From the NCBI GenBank assembly GCA_964424355.1, contig CAYRIO010000006.1, forward strand, positions 1-64,000: 64,000 nucleotides of DNA. The letters run 5' to 3'. The DNA comes from CAZEHS01 sp964424355. GTDB lineage: Bacteria > Bacillota > Clostridia > Peptostreptococcales > Acidaminobacteraceae. The position numbers and the translations under genes were made by a program. This document shows, in pieces, positions 50,875 through 59,183 of the stretch (the stretch's first letter is position 1; the number at the start of each line of letters is the position of its first letter). A model generated the notes under the pieces. That model was not told the origin of the DNA. It did not search any database and worked only from the letters and a program-made list of their open reading frames with translations.

Positions 50875-51378
50875 ATGGACAACGAACAACAGGTTTACGA
50901 TGCACTGGATGCACTGAATATCACCTATGAAGTGTTTCGACATCCCCCGGTCTTTACGGTGGAAGAAGCCAATGAACATTGGCAGGACATTCCCGGCAAG
51001 GGCTGTAAGAATCTCTTCCTGAGAGACAACAAGGGCGAGCGCCACTTTTTGGTGGTGGTGCCGGACGAAAAGCGGGTGGATATCAAAGCCCTCGGCGCAG
51101 AACGCGGGTTGGGGCGGCTTGGATTCGGTTCCCCGGAACGGCTGCAGCGGTTCTTGGGGCTGACGCCCGGCTCTGTTTCACCTTTTGGGCTGCTGAATGA
51201 CCCCAAGGGGGTTGTGACGGTGCTGATCGACTCCGCCCTGTTGGAGGAAACCCAGGTGACCTTTCACCCCAATATCAACACGGCCACATTGATGCTGTCG
51301 GTGGCGGATTTTAAAAAATTCCTGGGGAGCCGGAAGAATACCGTATCCTTTGTGCATATCCCGGAGGTTCAGGAATAG
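50875..51378 (+). CDS. proX: YbaK/ProX-type aminoacyl-tRNA deacylase
   Basis: Protein of 167 residues in the YbaK/EbsC family, prolyl-tRNA editing group. The start is MDNEQQVYDALDALNITYEV with FRHPPVFTVEEA, then KGCKNLFLRDNKGERHFLVV and GFGSPERLQRFLGLTPGSVS. These proteins hydrolyse Ala-tRNA-Pro or related mischarged tRNAs. GGAGGAGG precedes the ATG pair; the second ATG (50875) gives better spacing. It is followed after 3 bases by a sigma-54 activator gene. This pairing recalls the prdX-prdR neighbourhood of clostridial proline reductase loci, but no prd enzyme gene is present. Confidence 0.88.
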   Translation: MDNEQQVYDALDALNITYEVFRHPPVFTVEEANEHWQDIPGKGCKNLFLRDNKGERHFLVVVPDEKRVDIKALGAERGLGRLGFGSPERLQRFLGLTPGSVSPFGLLNDPKGVVTVLIDSALLEETQVTFHPNINTATLMLSVADFKKFLGSRKNTVSFVHIPEVQE

Positions 51379-51381
51379 CTT

Positions 51382-53025
51382 ATGGTTTCATATGACATTA
51401 TCCTGTTCCTGAATGACAATGATACCGTCGAGCATGTTGAGTGCTGGGATTTCACCGGCCAAAACGATCGACTCACGATCTGGAAAGAGTACGTCGGCAG
51501 ACAGATCGACAGCTTCCTGAACATCGACATGGACCGCAACAGCGGGCAGGTCAGCTGGATGGGCATGGCTATGAAATACACCAAGACCCATAACGTGCAG
51601 GGGAACGGCACCATTGTCTATATGACCACCAGTGCCGGGAACACCCGGCTTCTGGAGGAGGTGCTGGACTGTTTGGATGAAGGGATCCAGGTATATGACC
51701 AGAACGGGACCCTGGTGTTCTGCAACCGCCTCAGCGAACAGATTGAAAAAACCGATCGCACGAAGATCGTCGGCAAGCATCTCTTGGATATCTACGATCT
51801 CAATGAGGAGTTCAGCACGGTTCTGAACACCCTGAAGAGCCGGGAACCGGTGATCAACCGGTGCGATAATTTCAAGAACAAGAACGGCGAGATGATCACC
51901 ACGATGAATTCCGGTTTTCCGCTGTTCGTCGATGAAGAGCTGATCGGTGCCATGGTCCTTGTGGAGGACTCCCGGGGGATTTTAAGGAAGCGGCAGAATG
52001 CAGAGGTGCTGGATGCCTTCATCAAGCAGGGGGAGAAAAAGCCTGCCGGAGACCGTCAGAAGAACTACGTATCCTTCAAATACTACAGCTTTAAGGATCT
52101 GATCGGTGAAACCGAGAATTTTCAGGAGGTCATCAGCCTGGCCCGCAACGTATCCGAGCGGGATTGCCCGGTATTGATCCATGGGGAGACCGGCACCGGG
52201 AAGGAGCTTTTCGCTCAGAGCATCCACTCCGCCAGCCGGCGCAGCAACAAAGAGTTTGTGGCGGTGAACTGCGCCGCCATTCCGGAAACCCTGATTGAAG
52301 GCATCTTTTTCGGAACGGAGAAGGGCACCTTCACCGGCAGCGCCGACCGGATGGGGCTGTTTGAACAGGCCGAAGGGGGGACCCTGTTCCTGGACGAGAT
52401 CAACTCCATGAATCCCCATATGCAGTCCAAGCTCCTGCGGGTCATCCAGGAAAGCAAGTTCCGGCGCGTAGGGGGCCTCAGGGATATGAAGTGCGATGTG
52501 CGGATCATCTCCTCCACCAATGAGGAACCTTTTTATGCGGTGGAGAACAACCGGATCCGAAAAGACCTCTACTACCGTATCAGCACCGTGACGCTCAACA
52601 TTCCGCCCCTCCGGGAGCGGCACAGCGATATCGCGATCCTGGTCAAATTCTTTATCGACAAGCTGTCCCGCCATTATTCCAAAGGGGTGCTGGGAGTGAC
52701 GGAGGCCACCATCGATTTGATGAACGGCTACGATTGGCCGGGAAACGTCAGGGAACTGCTTCATGTGATTGAATATGCATTCAATACCATGAACGGCGAT
52801 ATGATCCGACCGGCGGATCTGCCAAAGTATCTGAGTAAGACTGAAGAACCGGACCGCAAAATCAGTTTGCAGTCCGGGACCCTGAAAAGCAAGATGGACA
52901 GCTATGAGAAGGAAGAGATTCTACGCACGCTGAAGCGTTGCGGAAACAACGTTACAAAAGCAGCTGACGAACTGGGTCTTGTTCGGCAGAGCCTGCAGTA
53001 TCGTATACGGAAATATGGCTTGTAG
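51382..53025 (+). CDS. Sigma-54-dependent transcriptional activator (PAS-AAA-Fis)
   Basis: Protein of 547 residues. The N-terminal region (1-90) is not recognised. A PAS domain is at about 91-200 (VLDCLDEGIQVYDQNGTLVF). The AAA+ domain starts near 240 with Walker A HGETGTGKELF (267-277), GGTLFLDEINSM, and arginine finger motifs. The sigma-54 contact loop reads GTFTGS (315-320) instead of GAFTGA. A Fis-type helix-turn-helix ends the protein (NNVTKAADELGLVRQSLQYR). It likely activates the -24/-12 promoter at 53245 upstream of the lyase-like gene, sensing a small molecule through the PAS domain. Confidence 0.92.
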   Translation: MVSYDIILFLNDNDTVEHVECWDFTGQNDRLTIWKEYVGRQIDSFLNIDMDRNSGQVSWMGMAMKYTKTHNVQGNGTIVYMTTSAGNTRLLEEVLDCLDEGIQVYDQNGTLVFCNRLSEQIEKTDRTKIVGKHLLDIYDLNEEFSTVLNTLKSREPVINRCDNFKNKNGEMITTMNSGFPLFVDEELIGAMVLVEDSRGILRKRQNAEVLDAFIKQGEKKPAGDRQKNYVSFKYYSFKDLIGETENFQEVISLARNVSERDCPVLIHGETGTGKELFAQSIHSASRRSNKEFVAVNCAAIPETLIEGIFFGTEKGTFTGSADRMGLFEQAEGGTLFLDEINSMNPHMQSKLLRVIQESKFRRVGGLRDMKCDVRIISSTNEEPFYAVENNRIRKDLYYRISTVTLNIPPLRERHSDIAILVKFFIDKLSRHYSKGVLGVTEATIDLMNGYDWPGNVRELLHVIEYAFNTMNGDMIRPADLPKYLSKTEEPDRKISLQSGTLKSKMDSYEKEEILRTLKRCGNNVTKAADELGLVRQSLQYRIRKYGL

Positions 53026-53079
53026 ATAGAAAAAGCAAAATGAGTTTGCACATGTGCAAACTCATTTTGCTTTTTCTAT
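53026..53079. terminator. Perfect 54-base palindrome after the activator gene
   Basis: The sequence from 53026 to 53079 equals its own reverse complement (27-base arms). It begins directly after the stop TAG, contains GC-rich core GTTTGCACATGTGCAAAC and has AAAAAG/CTTTTT flanks, so it should work as a terminator in both directions. Confidence 0.8.
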
Positions 53080-53183
53080 ACGCTTTATGCAAGTAAAGCA
53101 CCCACATATGAACAATAATGGAATAATACATCAACTAAAACAATCCGGCGAAGGTTAACTCCTTTTGGGATGTATTGCTGTGT

Positions 53184-53205
53184 TCCAATGGAATGAACCG
53201 TTGGA
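53184..53205 (+). promoter_or_regulatory. Inverted repeat, candidate activator-binding site
   Basis: TCCAATGG-AATGAA-CCGTTGGA is an inverted repeat with one mismatched pair. Its centre is about 76 bases before the predicted transcription start, the distance expected for an enhancer site of a sigma-54 activator. Confidence 0.4.
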
Positions 53206-53244
53206 GCTGATTGATGAAAACGATATCCGGGAGGTTATGAACAA

Positions 53245-53260
53245 TGGCATGCATCTTGCT
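53245..53260 (+). promoter_or_regulatory. Sigma-54 (-24/-12) promoter
   Basis: TGGCAT-GCATC-TTGCT differs from the consensus TGGCAC-N5-TTGCW at one position. The invariant GG-N10-GC spacing is kept (53246-53247 and 53258-53259), giving a start near 53271. The activator gene is immediately upstream and the lyase-like gene starts at 53321. Confidence 0.7.
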
Positions 53261-53320
53261 GTATATAATCTGCAACGACGGAACCCCAGTTGAATGGAAT
53301 CCGGTTTTGAAGGAGGGAAA

Positions 53321-54862
53321 ATGGATCCTAAAGAAATAAAAGAAGTGGTGTTGGGTGTGACGCCCATGACCCTTGAAGCGTTCATTGCCATAGCCAGATA
53401 TGGCGCAACGGTTACCTTTGACCAAGCGTATCGTCAAAGAACCCGTCGCTCAAGAGGACTGGTAGAGAAATTCCTGAATGAAGAACGCATCATTTATGGC
53501 ATGACCACTGGATTCGGATCAAATGTCAAAAACATCATAGCACCCGGGGATGCGGTGACCCTTCAAAAAAACATCATTCGGTCCCACGCCGTTTCGGTGG
53601 GTGAGCCCTTGGAGAAGGAAGTGGTGAGAGGCATCCATGTCATGATGCTTCAAAGCATGGGGCAAGGCTACTCTGGAACGCAGCCCGAAACCTTGGAGCT
53701 GATCAAAGACTTATTGAACCACGATGTAACGCCTTACGCACCAGGCCATGGATCCGTCGGATATCTGGCAGTAGAAGCGCATATGAGTCTGGTCCTCATC
53801 GGTGAAGGCAAAGCATGGTTTAAGGACACTTTGATGAGCGGTGCAGAGGCTTTGAAAGCAGCGGGCCTGCAACCGATTGAACTGGGGTGCAAAGAAGGAT
53901 TGGCTTTGGTTTCAGGTGTCACATCACCGACTGCTTTGGCAACATTAGCTGTTTATGATGCCTTAAAGATCGTCAAAACAGCTGACATTGCAGCAGCTAT
54001 GACTTTAGAAGCATTGAAGGGAACCTTAAAAGCATTTGATCCAAGATTGCACGCCGTTAAGAGGCATGAAGACCAAGCCGCCACCGCACGGAATATCCAA
54101 AAGATTCTAGCCGATAGTGAAATAGCCGAAAAACATGAGCATTACAGGCTACAAGACGCCTTGTCCTTACGCTGCATTCCCCATTTGCATGGTGCCGCAA
54201 AGAAAACATTGAAAGACGCTGCAGTGGCCATCGAAGATGAACTGAATTCCTGTGGTGACAACCCCATCATATACCCCGATGGAGAGGATGGGCTGGCTAT
54301 GAGTGGCTGTAATTGCGACAGCTCCTACGTCGGTATCGAATCGGATTCGATTTGCATCGCCCTGACAAACTTGGCCAAAATTTCAGAACGCAGGATCGAC
54401 AGATTGGTCAATCACCTTGTAAGCGAGCTGCCGGCATTCTTGATCAAGAATGCTGGATTGAACAGCGGCTATATGATTCCACAGTACACTGCGGTAGGAT
54501 TGCTCAATGAAATGCGCTCCCTTGCTACCTCCTGCACTATCGATGGCGTGCCCACCTGTGCCAATCAGGAAGATCATGTGGCCATGGGATACAATGCGGC
54601 TAAAAGTGCCTATCAATCCGCGAAGCACTTGGAGTATATCTTGGCCATTGAAATTTTGAGCAATCTCCAAGCCTTGGATTTCTTGGCGCCCCTAAAGCCG
54701 GGAACGGCCTCTGGCGCGGTCTATACCACCATTCGAAGGGAAGTGCCTTTTTTAGAAAACGACAGATATATCTATCCGGATATTGAGTTTGTGCACAAGC
54801 TGGTTCGTGAGGGAGAGATCATCCGTATCGTTGAAAATGCAATTGGGAAATTGGAATTATAA
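53321..54862 (+). CDS. HAL/PAL-fold protein lacking the MIO cofactor triad
   Basis: Protein of 513 residues with clear aromatic amino acid lyase similarity throughout: IIYGMTTGFGSN (57-68), NIIRSHAVSVGEP, SLRCIPHLHGA, PTCANQEDHVAMGYNA. Where family members have GSVGASGDLAPLAH, this protein has GSVGYLAVEAH (144-154): the Ala-Ser-Gly that cyclises to MIO is deleted. GLALxNGTQ reads GLALVSGVT, QDPYSLRC reads QDALSLRC, and SGGNFHG reads SGCNCDS. Ordinary MIO-based ammonia elimination is therefore unlikely; the true reaction is unknown. AGGAGGG before ATG 53321 supports the start. Its sigma-54 promoter and neighbouring permease suggest an inducible catabolic or signalling role. Codon use (more TTG, GGT) differs from most neighbours, hinting at transfer. 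Confidence 0.88.
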   Translation: MDPKEIKEVVLGVTPMTLEAFIAIARYGATVTFDQAYRQRTRRSRGLVEKFLNEERIIYGMTTGFGSNVKNIIAPGDAVTLQKNIIRSHAVSVGEPLEKEVVRGIHVMMLQSMGQGYSGTQPETLELIKDLLNHDVTPYAPGHGSVGYLAVEAHMSLVLIGEGKAWFKDTLMSGAEALKAAGLQPIELGCKEGLALVSGVTSPTALATLAVYDALKIVKTADIAAAMTLEALKGTLKAFDPRLHAVKRHEDQAATARNIQKILADSEIAEKHEHYRLQDALSLRCIPHLHGAAKKTLKDAAVAIEDELNSCGDNPIIYPDGEDGLAMSGCNCDSSYVGIESDSICIALTNLAKISERRIDRLVNHLVSELPAFLIKNAGLNSGYMIPQYTAVGLLNEMRSLATSCTIDGVPTCANQEDHVAMGYNAAKSAYQSAKHLEYILAIEILSNLQALDFLAPLKPGTASGAVYTTIRREVPFLENDRYIYPDIEFVHKLVREGEIIRIVENAIGKLEL

Positions 54863-55021
54863 AAAAGTACAGGATGCCTTAGTGCTTTTGACCCGTTATG
54901 AAAGAGGTGATGACCACATAAGAAGGTCCACAAGTCTGTGAAAATAGAAGGAAGAAAATTTGAAGTTGGGCAGATTGAAAATGAATCGCAATTATTCATA
55001 TGATTAAGGGGGAAATAACAC

Positions 55022-56356
55022 ATGGAAAGTATTGAAATGACGAATACGCCGAAACGGTATAAAGTGGATGATGTGCCTCTCAATAAGTTTCATCTTAAAA
55101 TAACGGCACTTACTTTTGGAGCCAATTTTTCAGACGGATACTTGCTCGGTATTATTGGTATTGCACTGACCCTTATTGGGCCACAAATGAACTTGGGCCC
55201 CGTATGGACGGGCTTGCTCGGTTCATCGGCTTTAATCGGTCTTTTCTTCGGCAGTTTATTCTTAGGCACCCTGGCTGACAAAATCGGCCGTCAGAAAATT
55301 TTCCTTTTGAACTTTGCCATCGTTTCAGTATTTTCTTTCCTTCAGTTCTTTGTAAGCGGTCCAATGGAGCTCTTTATTCTACGGATCATCATCGGCTTGG
55401 CCATTGGTGGTGATTACGCGGTTGGTTCGACCTTGTTAGCTGAGTTTGCGCCTAAAAAGCAACGGGGCTTATTGATGGCTTCGCTGAACGTGCTGTGGAC
55501 ATTGGGATATGTTTGCGCTACATTTGTAGGCTTCTTACTGCAAAGATCACCCGACCCCAGTAACTGGCGTTGGATGTTGGTAAGCTGTACGATTCCAGGC
55601 GTTATTGTTCTTTTGCTGAGAATCGGCACTCCGGAATCCCCACGATGGCTCATCGGCCAAGGCCGTGTCGAAGAAGCTCGTGCCATTGTGACGAAGTTTC
55701 TCGGTGAGAATGTAGATATTGATGAATCGATCGCCAAAACTGCTAACCATAAAATTTCTGATTTGTTCAAGGGCGATTTGTTGAAGCGCACCCTCTTCGG
55801 TGGGATCTTCTATTTGTGCAACGTGCTGCCTTATTTCGCCATTTACACATTCTTGCCAACCATTTTAGAGAGAATGAATTTTGGAGAGTGGACCTTTGTC
55901 GTTGACACAACCCTTAATCTGTTCTTATTGCTTGGTGCTATAGCCGGCCTGTGGATGATTCAAAAATTCACGCGACGCGGATTCACGATCTATTCCTTCT
56001 TTGTTCTTGCAGCTTCACTGATTCTGATGGTCTTAATACCGGGCAACATGCAAGTACTTACGTTTGCGACATTCTGTTTCTTCACCTTTGTCATGTCGGC
56101 TGCCTCAAACCTTACCTTGGTTTATCCGGCAGAAATCTTCCCAACCCAAATACGTGGTGCCGGGGTTGGCGTTGTAACCGCGATCAGCCGTATCGGTGCT
56201 GCACTTGGAACCTTTGCCCTGCCTGTCGTTCAAAACAGCTGGGGAATCGACGTGGCCATGTATGCTATGGGAGCTGTACTGTTGCTGGGCGCATTCGTTT
56301 CGATTTTGTGGGCACCTGAAACAGGGAAGTTGTCCCTTGAGGACATCAGCCATTAG
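55022..56356 (+). CDS. MFS transporter (sugar/aromatic acid porter type)
   Basis: Protein of 444 residues with twelve predicted membrane helices. The MFS loop motif is GTLADKIGRQK after helix 2; RIIIGLAIGGDYAVG and PESPRWLIGQGRVEEAR are typical of the sugar-porter/AAHS branch. The C-terminal half repeats the pattern with IFPTQIRGAGVGV. It probably takes up an organic acid or related molecule. It follows the HAL-like gene after a 159-base gap without terminator, so co-transcription from the sigma-54 promoter is likely. AGGGGG precedes the ATG. Confidence 0.92.
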   Translation: MESIEMTNTPKRYKVDDVPLNKFHLKITALTFGANFSDGYLLGIIGIALTLIGPQMNLGPVWTGLLGSSALIGLFFGSLFLGTLADKIGRQKIFLLNFAIVSVFSFLQFFVSGPMELFILRIIIGLAIGGDYAVGSTLLAEFAPKKQRGLLMASLNVLWTLGYVCATFVGFLLQRSPDPSNWRWMLVSCTIPGVIVLLLRIGTPESPRWLIGQGRVEEARAIVTKFLGENVDIDESIAKTANHKISDLFKGDLLKRTLFGGIFYLCNVLPYFAIYTFLPTILERMNFGEWTFVVDTTLNLFLLLGAIAGLWMIQKFTRRGFTIYSFFVLAASLILMVLIPGNMQVLTFATFCFFTFVMSAASNLTLVYPAEIFPTQIRGAGVGVVTAISRIGAALGTFALPVVQNSWGIDVAMYAMGAVLLLGAFVSILWAPETGKLSLEDISH

Positions 56357-56524
56357 GCCAGAAGTATTGCCGCTACGTATTTATAATTTGTAACGATAAT
56401 TCGAATGGATACAAAGTTTTAAAAAAGCAAGGGGATATCAAGCGAGGTGCTGTGCTTTCCCGTTCCATCACAAACGAAAAGCTCATATGGGCCGGATATT
56501 ATGACTTCCCGGCTCAAAAAAAGA

Positions 56525-56575
56525 AACAGGGACGTCTCCGCCTTTTCAGGTCTGGAAACGTCCCTGTTCTTATAT
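56525..56575. terminator. Terminator between MFS and chemoreceptor genes
   Basis: AACAGGGACGT (56525-56535) pairs perfectly with ACGTCCCTGTT (56558-56568), followed by CTTAT; on the other strand a TTTCTTTTTTT tail follows, which favours the leftward chemoreceptor gene. Confidence 0.7.
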
Positions 56576-56598
56576 GTTGCCTGTGGTAGGGGGGGGCA

Positions 56599-58911
56599 TT
56601 AGGCTGTCAGCAACTGTTCCAGCACCGGTTCCACATCCTCTGAAACCACGGGATCTGGCTGGAATACCCGGATCGATGCCGTCAGTCCCTCCGCGAGGAG
56701 ATGAAGGTCTTCGGCCTGGTTGCGCAGATGTTCAACGGAAGAGAACTGTTCTTGGGTGGATGCCCGAGCGGTTTGAGCGGCTTGGGAGGTTTGGGCAGCC
56801 ACGGCTGCGATGGCGCTGACCGATTGGATCATTTCGTCTTTACTCTGATCCAGGGTTTCAATGGCCTCGGCAATCACAGTCATCTTTTCTGTTGTAATAT
56901 GGATTTCAGTGGAAATCCGGTTGAAGGCATCCGAGGTGGTGTCAACAGACAGACGCTGCTCCTGTGCAATGGCTTCGTTTTTGAGGACAATGGTTTCCAT
57001 ACTGCGGGCCTTTTTCTGAACCGACTGGATGATGCTGTGAATATTGGTGGCTTCCTGAGTTGTCTGGCCAGCCAAATTCCGGACCTCCTGGGCGACCACG
57101 GAGAACCCCCGACCGGCATCGCCAGCCCGGGCGGCTTCAATGGCCGCGTTCAGAGCCAGAAGATTGGTGGTCTTGGAAATTTTAGAGATGGCCTCCACGA
57201 TACCGCCGATCTGCTGGATTTCGGCATTCAAGGACGCCACTTCGCGGCGGATATGCAGGGCAGCCTCTTGATTTTCATCGGATTTGAGCCCCAGGATCTG
57301 AAGCTGCTCCATCCCTCTGCCTGCAACTGATTCGGAGGACCGGACAGCGCTGAGGATCCCGGCGATCTGCGCATGGATTTCCTGAATGGATTCCGCCATG
57401 ATCTGGGTACGCTGTACACTGTCGGCGGCATCCACCCGCTGGATTTCCGCACCGGAGGCAATCTCCTCAACGGATTCCAGCATGTTTTCCGCAGAGGCAA
57501 GGGTTTGAGAGGAGAGGGCGCCAAGGGTCTGAGAGGTGGATGTGACAGAGTGGCTGGCCTGAGAGATGCCTGTGATGAGAACCTTCAGGTTCTCAAGCAT
57601 CTGATTGAAGCTGTTATTCAGCTCAGCGATCTCCTGATTAGGCTGGTGTGTACTTTCCACCTCCAAGTCCCCATGGGCCACCCGGTTCATCAGGAGCCCC
57701 AGATCCTTGATCGGTCGGATGATGGAATCGGCATAGCGGATTGCGATAACGGCGGCAATGAGAGCCGTGATGAGAGCGGTCAGGAGCATGAAATTTCGGA
57801 TCATCAGGATGCCTTTTTCAAATTCGGCCCGGGACAACGTGGCCACAACGGTCCAGTTTGAAATGCCCAAAGGTTCCCAGGATGCCAGCCGGGAGCCGGT
57901 GGTGTCCTTGTACTCCCCAAAGCCCTTCACGGCAGGGCCGGCCTTGTTTAGGATCTGAGTGGCGAAGAGATTGGATTCCAGGGGCAGCAGCAGTTTTTTC
58001 GGATCCGGCGTATAAACGGCGTTTCCCTTGGCATCCAGGATATAGATGGCCCCGGAGTTTCCGATTTCCGAGGTGCTCAGAAATTCCATGAATCGCTGGT
58101 GATCGAAAAGCACCACCAGGGTTCCGCTGCGTCCTGCCAGGGTTTCGATGGCCCTGGCCATGGGAATTACCAGCCGGCCCGTTGCTTTTGAAAGGAAGGG
58201 CGCCCCCACCGCAAATTTATTGCTGCCTGCCAAGGCTTTGAAATAATCCGTATCCGATATTTTCTGACCCAGAGCACTGTTTTTTCCGAGAGAGCCTTCT
58301 ACCAGGATTTTCCCGGATTTGTCTGCGATAAAAGCGGATTCATAAAGCTTGTCGGACCCCTTGACGGCATTTTTCAGAGAAAAGGAGGTGCTGTTCAGCA
58401 GAGGCGTGTCATCGGCCACACCATCCTTGTTGACATCCTCCATCAGGATAAGGACACCGGTTTGAGAGGCGATGCCTTTCAGGGTGTCATCCACTCCGGA
58501 CAGGACTGATTCCAAGCTGTGCCGGATTCCCTGAGCATGGGCGCTCAGCATGCTTTCCTGAGCGGTACGGACGGTGCTCTGGGCCTTGGAATACGTCACG
58601 ATCCCCATGATGAGGATGGGAACGAGGGCTAAGCCTGTCAGCAGCAGCATCAATTGCTGTTTCATACTGGTGGCGGTATTGGCCGTAAAGGGATGCTGTA
58701 TCATCTTTGCCTGAAACACGTGCCTTGCGTTCGTCAGGATTCCCTGAACGGCATGCCGGAAAATGCCGAAAGGCCCAGCTTTCTGGAATAATTGCGTTGG
58801 AGCAGGAGGTCTCGTGATCCGTAAACTTTTTCTGGTTTTCAATGCTTTTACGGCTTTTATGTAACGTAGCAGGGGCATTTTGCTTTTTAACGCCTTGAAC
58901 AGCATCTTCAT
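56599..58911 (-). CDS. Methyl-accepting chemotaxis protein with Cache sensor and long basic N-terminus
   Basis: Protein of 770 residues. About 82 basic, cytosolic residues precede the first membrane helix (LMLLLTGLALVPILIMGIVT, 87-106). A dCache-type sensor covers about 110-370 (SDTDYFKALAGSNKFAVGAP), then helix 2 (FMLLTALITALIAAVIAI), a HAMP domain and the signalling hairpin with tip motif IEAARAGDAGRGFSVVAQEV. It would control CheA through a coupling protein such as CheV, encoded at 34.6 kb. GGAGG before the ATG at 58911 supports the long form; an internal ATG near residue 83 lacks a ribosome site. Confidence 0.92.
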   Translation of the reverse strand: MKMLFKALKSKMPLLRYIKAVKALKTRKSLRITRPPAPTQLFQKAGPFGIFRHAVQGILTNARHVFQAKMIQHPFTANTATSMKQQLMLLLTGLALVPILIMGIVTYSKAQSTVRTAQESMLSAHAQGIRHSLESVLSGVDDTLKGIASQTGVLILMEDVNKDGVADDTPLLNSTSFSLKNAVKGSDKLYESAFIADKSGKILVEGSLGKNSALGQKISDTDYFKALAGSNKFAVGAPFLSKATGRLVIPMARAIETLAGRSGTLVVLFDHQRFMEFLSTSEIGNSGAIYILDAKGNAVYTPDPKKLLLPLESNLFATQILNKAGPAVKGFGEYKDTTGSRLASWEPLGISNWTVVATLSRAEFEKGILMIRNFMLLTALITALIAAVIAIRYADSIIRPIKDLGLLMNRVAHGDLEVESTHQPNQEIAELNNSFNQMLENLKVLITGISQASHSVTSTSQTLGALSSQTLASAENMLESVEEIASGAEIQRVDAADSVQRTQIMAESIQEIHAQIAGILSAVRSSESVAGRGMEQLQILGLKSDENQEAALHIRREVASLNAEIQQIGGIVEAISKISKTTNLLALNAAIEAARAGDAGRGFSVVAQEVRNLAGQTTQEATNIHSIIQSVQKKARSMETIVLKNEAIAQEQRLSVDTTSDAFNRISTEIHITTEKMTVIAEAIETLDQSKDEMIQSVSAIAAVAAQTSQAAQTARASTQEQFSSVEHLRNQAEDLHLLAEGLTASIRVFQPDPVVSEDVEPVLEQLLTA

Positions 58912-59100
58912 AGAACCTCCGTTCTGAGTCTATACAGATTTTGTCTGAATGCCTGGATATCCGATGATGTCCACGGGTTCGATGTCTCGTCCTGAATATA
59001 GCATGGCGGGATCTCGGCGGTGTTGTGTCCATGTTTGAGGCAGGTTAAGTTTATGTGAACAGGGCGGTGTGAAAAGTTTACACAAATGTAACCAAAACAA

Positions 59101-59148
59101 AAGCAGGGATGGCCCGACCGTTTCACCGGTCTTGAACCATCCCTGCTT
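59101..59148 (-). terminator. Terminator after the SHOCT gene
   Basis: AAGCAGGGATGG (59101-59112) pairs perfectly with 59137-59148, with an inner GACCG/CGGTC helix. On the minus strand TTGTTTTGG follows, which suits the leftward SHOCT gene. Confidence 0.7.
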
Positions 59149-59183
59149 TCCTATGCGAACTGTCCATTCGTTTTTGTTTTGGG

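Larger units (their letters stand above)
53165..53293 (+). other. Possible 42-residue frame or gene remnant overlapping the sigma-54 promoter
   Basis: A frame from TTG 53165 to TGA 53293 reads naturally (NEPLELIDENDIREVMNNGM, then HLAVYNLQRRNPS). Upstream a stop codon closes the frame. AAGG lies 10 bases before the TTG, a poor ribosome site. It may be a degraded end of a former gene, since the -24/-12 element lies inside it. I do not recognise a family. Confidence 0.3.
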
